Shown in pieces: positions 5,434 through 11,675 of a stretch of 11,675 bases of DNA. Made by a program: the position numbers and the translations under genes. How positions within the stretch are numbered: position 1 is the stretch's first letter; each line of letters opens with the position of its first letter. The stretch is taken from positions 1 to 11,675 of the forward strand of contig CAZRXW010000031.1 in the NCBI GenBank assembly GCA_964604195.1, written 5' to 3'. Origin of the DNA: SSEF01 sp964604195. GTDB taxonomy: Bacteria > Patescibacteriota > Minisyncoccia > Moranbacterales > UBA1568. The notes under the pieces are model-generated. The model worked only from the letters and a program-made list of their open reading frames with translations. It searched no databases and was not told where the DNA came from.

Positions 5434-7203
5434 ATGAAGATTATCCAATCTTGGCACACCACTACATCCTGGACCAAGACAGTCGGTGGTTTTTTACTCT
5501 CCGCTACCCTCCTCCTTGTTTTGACACTTTTTGGATGGATGCATACAACCATGGTTGCTTTAGCTTTGTTCCCACTCTTCTTCGGTATCTTTGCTGGAAT
5601 GTTTCAACTTCTCCATCAAAGAGATTGGTGGCGGATGAGTATCGTTTTTGGATTACTTTTCGCCAGCGCTGTCAATCTCTCGGGTGAAGTGCCCAGTATT
5701 TTTTCTGGAAGAGACCAAGGGTCTATCGCCCTCGCTGCTTGGGAACTGTCCCAAAATGGACAGCTCCACTTCTCGTCCCCCGTTGTTCAGTCTTTCTTTG
5801 CCATATACGGTGATGGAACCGCGCTCAATTTTCCAGGCTTTGCCTACACCAAAAGTGGCTCCCTACTCACTCAGTTCCCCCTAGGATACATTGCTTGGCT
5901 TGGTGGCTTTGTAGGCTGGCTTGGTCTGGCTGGATTTCATGTAGCTAATGCCTTCCTCTTCGTACTTGCTGGCTGGACATTTTTCGAAATTACAAGTCGC
6001 ATCGTTCGTTACCCACTCGCTCTCATCGGAACACTGCTCTTTAGCCTAAGCTTCTTCCCTATATGGATGCTTCATTTTACCCTCAGTGAACATCTCGCTC
6101 TCCTTCTCTTCCTCTCGCTTTCCTTGGGACTTATCGAACTTCTCAAAGAGCCTTCTCAAAAAAACTTTGTCCTTGTTTTTCTCGCAGCGGGCCTATTTGT
6201 ATTTACCCGTATTGAGGGGTTCATACTATTCCCTCTCGCCTTCTTTATTATCCTTCTCGTGCCAACCACTCGTACCTGGATCATGCGTCAGCCAAAAGCC
6301 ATGACTTTATTTCTCCCCTCTGTTTTGCTTGGCTTTATTTTTCTCCGTGATTTTTTTGTAAATCTCCCGTTCTATACAATCATGGCTAAAGTTATCATTA
6401 AGGAATGGCACCTATTTTCTTCGTTTGGAACAGGGGCCACCACAGCAGCAGCTGCTTATCAACCAGAAAATCTTTTCTCCATTGTCAGCCACTATCACCT
6501 TGGCCATGTTTTCCTTGCTGGCGCTGCCGGCCTTCTTCTCGCTTACTGGAAGCGCCATCAAACTACGCTCATTGTTTTTGTGCTTGCCCTCCCGACCTTT
6601 ATCTACCTCCTCGATGCGAATATCACTCCAGATCATCCCTGGATGCTTCGTCGTTACTATTTCACTCTCTGGCCAGCCTTTATCATTGGTCTTCTCTTTC
6701 TCTGGCACATCATTGAGGAACGCTTTTCCAAGCTAAAGTCGCGAGCTGGTCTTCTCTCTCTTGCACTTATTCTTGTCACCCTCCATGCTACACCAGCTTC
6801 AACTGCCTGGAGACTTGACGAATATTCTCATCTCTACGAAACCACTCTTACATTAGCCGATAGACTCACCGGGCGTGATCTCATTTTGGTTGACCGACTG
6901 GCCTCAGGTAGCCCCTTTCATTTGCTTGCCGGACCACTCCACTCCATACTTGGAAAACAAGCAGCCTACTTCTTCAATCACGAGGATCTCCAACGTCTCG
7001 ATCTTCAATCATACGAACGAGTATTCTTCCTTGGCTCTCAGTCCGCCAAAAATGATTTGGAAAAAAATTCACATTTTCACTTTCAAGAACAAGCATCGTT
7101 TAATTTTATCCTCCCCACAACCTCTACCACCGAATCCTCTTTTCCTCAAATCAAAGAGACAAAAACCCGTGCCACCCTTTTTGAGTTGATACAATCGAAA
7201 TAG
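5434..7203 (+). CDS. multi-pass membrane glycosyltransferase-like protein (GT-C fold)
   Basis: The 589-residue product has about ten or more hydrophobic segments between residues 15 and 452 and a soluble C-terminal part (about 453-589). The layout fits GT-C/GT39-type transferases that move sugars from polyprenyl-phosphate carriers on the outer face of the membrane. After an early membrane segment comes an outward loop with SGRDQGSIALAAWELSQNG (91-109), where the Asp takes the place of the family's catalytic acidic residue. Then come LNFPGFAYTKSG and QFPLGYIAWLG (131-157), FTRIEGF (257-263) and HPWMLRRYYFTLWP (401-414), all reminiscent of GT-C loops. Family membership is a fold-level inference, and the sugar, lipid carrier and acceptor are unknown. 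The start at 5434 is preferred because it follows a good promoter and GAGG; an in-frame extension back to 5269 would overlap the divergent KH gene. It is first of three tightly joined genes. Confidence 0.85.
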   Translation: MKIIQSWHTTTSWTKTVGGFLLSATLLLVLTLFGWMHTTMVALALFPLFFGIFAGMFQLLHQRDWWRMSIVFGLLFASAVNLSGEVPSIFSGRDQGSIALAAWELSQNGQLHFSSPVVQSFFAIYGDGTALNFPGFAYTKSGSLLTQFPLGYIAWLGGFVGWLGLAGFHVANAFLFVLAGWTFFEITSRIVRYPLALIGTLLFSLSFFPIWMLHFTLSEHLALLLFLSLSLGLIELLKEPSQKNFVLVFLAAGLFVFTRIEGFILFPLAFFIILLVPTTRTWIMRQPKAMTLFLPSVLLGFIFLRDFFVNLPFYTIMAKVIIKEWHLFSSFGTGATTAAAAYQPENLFSIVSHYHLGHVFLAGAAGLLLAYWKRHQTTLIVFVLALPTFIYLLDANITPDHPWMLRRYYFTLWPAFIIGLLFLWHIIEERFSKLKSRAGLLSLALILVTLHATPASTAWRLDEYSHLYETTLTLADRLTGRDLILVDRLASGSPFHLLAGPLHSILGKQAAYFFNHEDLQRLDLQSYERVFFLGSQSAKNDLEKNSHFHFQEQASFNFILPTTSTTESSFPQIKETKTRATLFELIQSK

Positions 7204-7205
7204 CT

Positions 7206-8366
7206 ATGGCGCTCCCAACACTCTCACCACAACAGATGGCCCTCTATCAAAAACTCCGCCTCCTTCTTTGGATAGGCATGCTCTCTAGCGGCATACTTTT
7301 TTCACTCTCTGTCCTTTTTCCTCAGATTGTTCATTTTCTTGACCTCAATGAACCAGGTTCGTTAAAGCTTGCCGACCTCGAATTCTCTTCGAGTACTAAT
7401 CCCGATTTTACAATCAGTGGGAAAATTGCCCCGACATCGACAGTTACTGCTGTTGCTAGCCATCTCGGTGATTTTTCTTCTATAGATTTTCGCATTACCC
7501 TCGAACATGATTCTTTTCTGCCAGCATCAATCACGACTACACTTCGTCGAGCCAATCGGGCTGCCTTCCTTCCCAGGGGTGAGCCGATCGTTGCCTCCCC
7601 CAATCCAACTATTTATCAGATTAGCAATACGTACTATCTCCTCCAAGACAACATCCTGATTCCCTTCATTAGTGAAGCAGCCTACCGATCACGCTACCCA
7701 GAAGGACACACTATTGTCAAAGCAGACGCTACTATCTTCAATCTCTATACTAAAGGAGAGGATCCTATTGGCTTCCGTATTGGTTCCTTGCTCTCATTTG
7801 CGGATGGCGTATATATTGTCACAAGCGAAACAGAAATGAGACCAGTAGGAAGCGCTGAGATATTCCTCGCGCTAGGCTATCGCTTTGAGGATGTTACAGC
7901 AGTAAGCGAAGAAGAACTTGGTATTTACAAGCGTGGCCGTATCACTCTCCTCAATACACCATACAGTGAAGGCACCCTCTTTGAAGATACCAGCAGCAAC
8001 ACCGTGTTTATGATTGATCAGGGAAATCTCCGGGCTGTACTTGATCCAACTTATCTCAAATTTCTTCTTGGAGAACAAACCCCTATTGCTATCCATACCG
8101 AAGATGCTACCGAGTACATTGACTGCAATTTGCAAAAAAACATTTTTCCTCGATCATATTCATGTACAGCTACTATCGATTCTTTCAAGGATAATTTGGG
8201 TTATAGCTACGAATTTGTTTTTGGTCAAAATGCCAATCAGCCTATTGAAATTAAAACGATGCGCGTAATATTCGACACTCACGTTACACTAGAAAACGCC
8301 CATCGCCTACTTGCTAAAATCAAACAACGTCTCCTCGAGCGCTTTGGACTTACCTCGCCCAACTAG
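7206..8366 (+). CDS. membrane-anchored exported repeat protein
   Basis: The 386-residue product starts with a basic segment and one membrane span (about 20-40), and the rest is probably outside the membrane. After a Ser/Thr-rich stalk (about 50-130) it has three divergent units of 50-57 residues, at about 133-188, 191-246 and 254-303. They share the scheme G-L..., an aromatic-x-(V/I/L) strand such as GVYIV or YYLL, then R/I-P-hx-S, a helix, GY or YP, and V....EL..Y..G. The middle unit is clearest: SLLSFADGVYIV, MRPVGSAEIFLALGY, VTAVSEEELGIYKRG. I recall similar VYxV...GY repeats in exported proteins of Patescibacteria, without a named family. Cys307 and Cys320 could form a disulfide. It starts two bases after the glycosyltransferase stop with no ribosome site of its own, so it is translationally coupled. 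It may be a surface protein or an acceptor or partner for the glycan enzyme; its function is unknown. Confidence 0.85.
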   Translation: MALPTLSPQQMALYQKLRLLLWIGMLSSGILFSLSVLFPQIVHFLDLNEPGSLKLADLEFSSSTNPDFTISGKIAPTSTVTAVASHLGDFSSIDFRITLEHDSFLPASITTTLRRANRAAFLPRGEPIVASPNPTIYQISNTYYLLQDNILIPFISEAAYRSRYPEGHTIVKADATIFNLYTKGEDPIGFRIGSLLSFADGVYIVTSETEMRPVGSAEIFLALGYRFEDVTAVSEEELGIYKRGRITLLNTPYSEGTLFEDTSSNTVFMIDQGNLRAVLDPTYLKFLLGEQTPIAIHTEDATEYIDCNLQKNIFPRSYSCTATIDSFKDNLGYSYEFVFGQNANQPIEIKTMRVIFDTHVTLENAHRLLAKIKQRLLERFGLTSPN

Positions 8367-8807
8367 ATGATAGCCACGTCTATGATATTTTCTCAAAAAA
8401 TCCTTGATTGGACCCATCGCCTCAGACAGAACGGGCTCCTCTCTATTATTACCCTTCTTCTCTCAGAGCTTGTGGTAGTGCTGTGGCTAAGTTTCTTTGC
8501 TCTCTTTGCCCTAGAAATGCTTCTTCCTACCTTTGTCCTTGCACGCCTCTCTTTGGCCAAATACTTTTTCTGGCTCCTCCTTGGTACCCTTGCTACTCTC
8601 AAGCTCCGCCAAGAAACATCAATAGCCTATTTTGATATACCCAAGAAAATTTGGTTTCCTGCTATTATTTTGGGATGGTTTTTTGTACTCATTCTTACTC
8701 TGCTAGCACTCGTACATTTCTCTTTAATTGGTGGTACTATTTTCTTTTCCCTCTACACTGGACTCAGTTTTTTGCTCTGGCACTGGCTTATCGATGAGTC
8801 TCTCTAG
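8367..8807 (+). CDS. small multi-pass membrane protein, unknown function
   Basis: The 146-residue product is very hydrophobic, with about four membrane segments at roughly 28-57, 61-80, 95-117 and 119-141. It has a basic N-terminal amphipathic stretch (DWTHRLRQNG) and a short loop LRQETSIAYFDIPKK between the two helix pairs. I recognise no family. Its ATG follows the preceding stop with no gap (TAGATG), and no ribosome site is seen, so it depends on coupled translation and probably works with the two upstream envelope genes. An alternative ATG is at residue 6. It converges on the ABC-F gene with only 12 bases between the stop codons, and I see no hairpin terminator there. Confidence 0.82.
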   Translation: MIATSMIFSQKILDWTHRLRQNGLLSIITLLLSELVVVLWLSFFALFALEMLLPTFVLARLSLAKYFFWLLLGTLATLKLRQETSIAYFDIPKKIWFPAIILGWFFVLILTLLALVHFSLIGGTIFFSLYTGLSFLLWHWLIDESL

Positions 8808-8819
8808 ATTTTTTGATCC

Positions 8820-10277
8820 TTAGCTTAATTCGGCAAGATCGAGCACTTCGTCGATACGGATACTCGCGACAAAGTCAGGAACGTGAGAGACCAATATCAT
8901 AGTTCCCTTGTAGTTATGAAACGCCTCTGCCATTACTGGAACATGGCGAAAATTAATATGATTGGTCGGCTCATCAAGGATTAGCAGTTCGGGCTTTTCG
9001 ACATAAAGCCTAGCAAGCATCAGGAGCCCCTTTTGTCCTTCAGAGAGACTCTCAACTTTGTTTTTGACGAGTTCCGCTGGTATAAGAAATTTGGCGGCCG
9101 TCTGATAAACGAGCTCCATATTCTTATCCTGCATTACAGCCATAAGCTCTTCCCCTACAGTCTTATCGAAATCAAGACTCGAGAAATCCTGACGATAGTA
9201 TCCTACCTTGATCCCTGGTGTGATCACTGTCCGTTCGGTATCGCCACGTGCCAATGACTCAAGGAATGTACTCTTACCAATACCATTGGGTCCCGTTACT
9301 AAAAGATGAGTGTTTCGTTTCAAGATCTTATTAACCTGCTTTATAGCTGGACCATACATCCCCTGCACGGAAACCGTTTTGATATTAATAATCGGCCCAA
9401 CAATATCGCTACACTCAATAGTAAAAGGTGAGAGTGTCTTATCCTCGCGACGGATATCAACTTTATTTTCTTCGAGCTCATCAGCAAGGGTGCGCATCCG
9501 CTTGGCTACCGCCCGAAGCTTTCCTCCCTTATTGGCGAAAACATTGGCTTGATCTTTCTTTTCTTGGATAGTCCGTTCCAAACGAACATTCTCACGCTGC
9601 TCTTTTTCGATCCGCTTGGCAATTTCCTCAACGACTGTATAGTAGTCGCCAGTATACTGTTCGAGCGTATGGGTAAAAACATCGAGATAAAGCACGCCTT
9701 CAGTAAACGCATTGAGAAAGTCCGCGTCATGAGAAATCACCAGGCAGGTTTTCTCATACTCAATAAGGAACTGGGTCAAATGAGCAATGCCTTCAGCATC
9801 AAGATTATTGGTTGGTTCATCAAGAAGGAGGATGTCCGGTTCTTGAATTAGGGCTGATGCGAGGAGGAGTCTAGCCTGCTGACCACCAGAAAACTGACGG
9901 ATTTTTTTCTCAAGATCCACTACCGTAAGATGCACTACTTCAAGTACCTCTTGGATTTCCCTTGGAAGTTCCCAGTCTGGAGCATCAGTATAGCGAGCAA
10001 AAAAATCCTGTACCGAAAGATCAAGTTCCTCACGAGGAATAACCTGTCTCGCAATAGCCACCGTACTCCCCGAATCAAGCGAGATCCTCCCTTCCATGGG
10101 CTTTAGTTCACCAGTAAGGAGTTTAAACAAAGAACTTTTTCCTGCTCCATTCTGGCCCATCAGAGTAAATTTTGCTCCGCGACGCAAGCCAAAACTTACC
10201 CCATCAAGAATAGGTTTCCCGTGACGATATTCAAAGCTCACATTATCAAATCGTAAAACAACGTTGTCGCGTGCCAT
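8820..10277 (-). CDS. ABC-F family ATPase
   Basis: The 485-residue product has two ABC cassettes joined by a charged linker and no membrane segments, which defines ABC-F. These proteins bind the ribosomal E site and affect translation or antibiotic tolerance. Cassette 1 has Walker A GQNGAGKS (41-48), signature FSGGQ (129-133), Walker B DILLLDE (148-154), D-loop NNLD (157-160) and switch H183. The linker (about 205-285) is rich in Lys, Arg and Glu (KRIEKEQRENVRLERTIQEK, KGGKLRAVAKRMR). Cassette 2 has GPNGIGKS (329-336), a changed signature LSEGQ (411-415), LLILDE (431-436), NHIN instead of NHLD (439-442) and H465. Both catalytic Glu residues, 154 and 436, are kept. At 485 residues it is shorter than EttA/Uup/YheS (about 530-640). 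Orthology to a named ABC-F cannot be decided. No ribosome site directly precedes the ATG. A 24-codon upstream frame ends three bases before it. Confidence 0.95.
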   Translation of the reverse strand: MARDNVVLRFDNVSFEYRHGKPILDGVSFGLRRGAKFTLMGQNGAGKSSLFKLLTGELKPMEGRISLDSGSTVAIARQVIPREELDLSVQDFFARYTDAPDWELPREIQEVLEVVHLTVVDLEKKIRQFSGGQQARLLLASALIQEPDILLLDEPTNNLDAEGIAHLTQFLIEYEKTCLVISHDADFLNAFTEGVLYLDVFTHTLEQYTGDYYTVVEEIAKRIEKEQRENVRLERTIQEKKDQANVFANKGGKLRAVAKRMRTLADELEENKVDIRREDKTLSPFTIECSDIVGPIINIKTVSVQGMYGPAIKQVNKILKRNTHLLVTGPNGIGKSTFLESLARGDTERTVITPGIKVGYYRQDFSSLDFDKTVGEELMAVMQDKNMELVYQTAAKFLIPAELVKNKVESLSEGQKGLLMLARLYVEKPELLILDEPTNHINFRHVPVMAEAFHNYKGTMILVSHVPDFVASIRIDEVLDLAELS

Positions 10278-10365
10278 AGATCACAAATAAAGAGCGCTCC
10301 CTCTTTGGTTACTGAATTCCGTTCGGAAACGGAAGTAAACCCTCGTTTCACTCATTCCATTGGTA

Positions 10366-10388
10366 AATAAAAACGCCGGAAAACGGCG
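10366..10388 (-). terminator. intrinsic terminator after the GT4 glycosyltransferase gene
   Basis: CGCCG (10384-10388 read on the minus strand) pairs with CGGCG (10374-10378) around a five-base loop, followed in the RNA by TTTTTATTT. It lies about 38 bases beyond the stop of the glycosyltransferase gene. The stem is short but all G-C. It separates this gene from the downstream ABC-F gene, which would then need its own promoter. Confidence 0.65.
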
Positions 10389-10425
10389 AAAGTAGTATGA
10401 CACAGTTTTTTGAAAGAAGCAAGAT

Positions 10426-11544
10426 TTATTGCCGAATATACTCCAAGGTTTCCTCGGCGCATTTATCCCAAGAAAATTGCTCGAGCTGCCCTTGCCCTGC
10501 TTGAATCAGGCTCTTTCTCAACGCCTCATCTTGCCACAGCAAACACATCTTCTTGGCTATATCATCGACATTCACTGCATCAACATAGAGTGCTCCATTC
10601 CCAGCTACCTCCCGCAAACTCGAGTTATCCGCCGTTAAGACCGGAGCCCCTGATGCAAAAGCCTCAAGAATAGGAATCCCAAAGCCCTCGTACAGTGATG
10701 GAAACATAAAGGCTCGCGCCCCTTGATATAAAGTACGTAGATCCCCAAATGATACTCGACCAGTCAAAATAATATCATCGTGATACACACTCTTTTCTCT
10801 CGTGGTCAGAATTTCATCCGAAAGCCAGGCGGCTTCACCCGCCAGAACGAGTTTAGCTTCAGGGTATGTTTGTTTCATTACTTCAAAAGCTTGGATCAGT
10901 CGGACAAGATTTTTGCGCGGTTGAAGAGCTCCGACATACAAGAAATAACCGTTAGCTGTTAGCTTATAACCTCTTAGCTTTTCGGATACTTCAGACTCAG
11001 AGAGTCGCACTCCAAAAAACTGCGTGTCGAAACCATGATGAATCACCTGAATTTTTGACTCGGAAATGTTTGGAAAAAACTCCAAAAGATCACGTTTGGT
11101 TGATTCAGAAACAACAATCAGCTTGTTGGCTCGCTTGAGCACGGTCTCAAGCATAAAATCAAGCTTCCACCGATCACGCACCGGGAAGGTTTCAGGATAG
11201 CGTTTCCAGGCGAGATCATGAATAGTCGCCGTTACTTCAATCGAGGCCGGAAGGAAAACTGGTGCTGCTTGAATCGGCAGGAAAAGTTTTTCTGGTTGTG
11301 TCCGATACATTTCCCAAGCAAACCTCGTCTGCATCCACGCTTTGGGAAATGAAATCGACTCCACTGTATAGTGAGGAAACTCTGGCGGGGTCAGGTTGGG
11401 ATTAAAATCTTTTTGCCTGTGGTACAAAATAAATTCGTCTGCCCTATCTATCCTGCCAAAACGTTTCAAAAGTTCCAGTAAATAAACTCGCGTCCCATCA
11501 ATACGGGCATGATCCAAATCACTCGCCTGAACAGCAATACGCAT
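10426..11544 (-). CDS. GT4-family glycosyltransferase (GT-B fold)
   Basis: This 372-residue soluble or peripheral enzyme has the two Rossmann halves of GT-B retaining transferases, which pass a sugar from a nucleotide sugar to an acceptor, usually a lipid-linked or cell-surface glycan. The N-terminal half shows GTRVYLLELLKRFG (17-30), TATIHDLAWKRYPETF (105-120) and a VVSESTKRDLLEFFP segment (144-158). The donor half begins near 199 with YFLYVGALQPRKNLVRLIQAF (200-220), followed by FPSLYEGFGIPILEAFASG (281-299) with the E-x7-E pair at E286 and E294 that holds the nucleotide sugar, then a conserved LREVAGNGALYVD. Length and motifs fit mannosyl/rhamnosyl-type GT4 proteins of polysaccharide clusters, but donor and acceptor cannot be read. 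It has its own promoter and terminator. The ribosome site is weak (AAGAG about 12 bases before ATG). Confidence 0.94.
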   Translation of the reverse strand: MRIAVQASDLDHARIDGTRVYLLELLKRFGRIDRADEFILYHRQKDFNPNLTPPEFPHYTVESISFPKAWMQTRFAWEMYRTQPEKLFLPIQAAPVFLPASIEVTATIHDLAWKRYPETFPVRDRWKLDFMLETVLKRANKLIVVSESTKRDLLEFFPNISESKIQVIHHGFDTQFFGVRLSESEVSEKLRGYKLTANGYFLYVGALQPRKNLVRLIQAFEVMKQTYPEAKLVLAGEAAWLSDEILTTREKSVYHDDIILTGRVSFGDLRTLYQGARAFMFPSLYEGFGIPILEAFASGAPVLTADNSSLREVAGNGALYVDAVNVDDIAKKMCLLWQDEALRKSLIQAGQGQLEQFSWDKCAEETLEYIRQ

Positions 11545-11611
11545 AAAGTATCTAATCTCTTAGTCTGAAAATCCAATGTATCCTCTCATATCTTCTCACA
11601 CCCAGCTCATA

Positions 11612-11642
11612 TTGACAAACAATTGTACAAGATGAGTACATA
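11612..11642 (+). promoter_or_regulatory. possible divergent plus-strand promoter
   Basis: A perfect TTGACA (11612-11617) is followed after 19 bases by TACATA (11637-11642). The spacing is two bases above the optimum, so the call is weak. It overlaps the minus-strand glycosyltransferase promoter completely. The -10 box would end eight bases before an ATG at 11651. Confidence 0.3.
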
Positions 11643-11650
11643 GGTGACAA
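11622..11650 (-). promoter_or_regulatory. promoter of the GT4 glycosyltransferase gene
   Basis: On the minus strand TTGTCA (11645-11650) and TACAAT (11622-11627) are separated by 17 bases; each box has five of six consensus bases. The expected RNA start near 11615 leaves a leader of about 70 bases before the ATG at 11544. No convincing hairpin or small frame was seen in that leader. Confidence 0.65.
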
Positions 11651-11675
11651 ATGACTGGCTTTGATGGGTGTCTGG
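11651..11675 (+). CDS. possible first codons of a gene running off the window
   Basis: ATG at 11651 opens a frame of eight codons reading MTGFDGCL to the window edge. AGGTGA at 11642-11647 and a possible promoter precede it. Too little is present to assign a product, and a chance frame is equally likely. Confidence 0.2.

Noticed and set aside
8808..8819. Bidirectional terminator between the convergent genes
   Set aside because: The gap is only 12 bases. A T-run is present but no stem can be formed around it.
10317..10334. Seven-base hairpin TTCCGTT/AACGGAA as a terminator
   Set aside because: No T-tract follows on either strand. It is mentioned only as part of the ABC-F leader.
10394..10422. 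Possible minus-strand promoter TTGCTT-N17-CATACT for the ABC-F gene
   Set aside because: The RNA would begin inside the stem of the preceding gene's terminator, and the -35 match is only three of six. It is more likely chance.

Overview
The window looks like a chromosomal segment of a small-genome bacterium, most likely a member of the Candidate Phyla Radiation (Patescibacteria, Parcubacteria-like). The reasons are the type-2 tyrosyl-tRNA synthetase with an HLGR/KMSSS motif pair, an ABC-F protein whose second half carries LSEGQ and NHINFRH, a SecD with a large peptidyl-prolyl isomerase insertion, and very tight gene packing. This placement rests on recalled family resemblance, not on a search. 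The standard code is in use: every gene reads through without internal TGA, most stops are TAA or TAG, and secD ends on TGA inside an ATGA overlap. There are no tRNA or rRNA genes, insertion sequences, CRISPR arrays or gaps above 300 bases.

Region 1 (55-4756, minus strand) is a housekeeping cluster read as secD, secF, a 98-residue SHOCT-like protein, a NUDIX hydrolase and tyrS, with a doubtful 24-residue membrane peptide at the end. SecD and SecF form the proton-motive-force-driven accessory complex of the Sec translocon. The SecD here carries a parvulin-like domain in its first extracytoplasmic region. Its strand order is circularly permuted: the His-bearing first strand of a normal parvulin comes last. 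This is the most interesting protein in the window.

Region 2 (4836-5433) holds a KH-domain RNA-binding protein gene (KhpA-like, minus strand) with its own consensus promoter and an intrinsic terminator that separates it from secD. A divergent promoter serves the next operon.

Region 3 (5434-8807, plus strand) is a three-gene cassette with 2-base and 0-base junctions: a multi-pass GT-C-like membrane glycosyltransferase, a membrane-anchored exported protein with about three ~55-residue repeats, and a small multi-pass membrane protein. It is probably an envelope or surface-glycan module. The second and third proteins have no function I recognise.

Region 4 (8820-11675) holds an ABC-F ribosome-associated ATPase gene and a GT4 glycosyltransferase gene, both on the minus strand and separated by a terminator. 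At the right edge are overlapping divergent promoters and possibly the first codons of a plus-strand gene.

A recurrent regulatory feature is that three inferred -10 boxes (for secD, the GT-C gene and the right-edge start) sit only 7-9 bases before the ATG, which suggests leaderless or nearly leaderless mRNAs.
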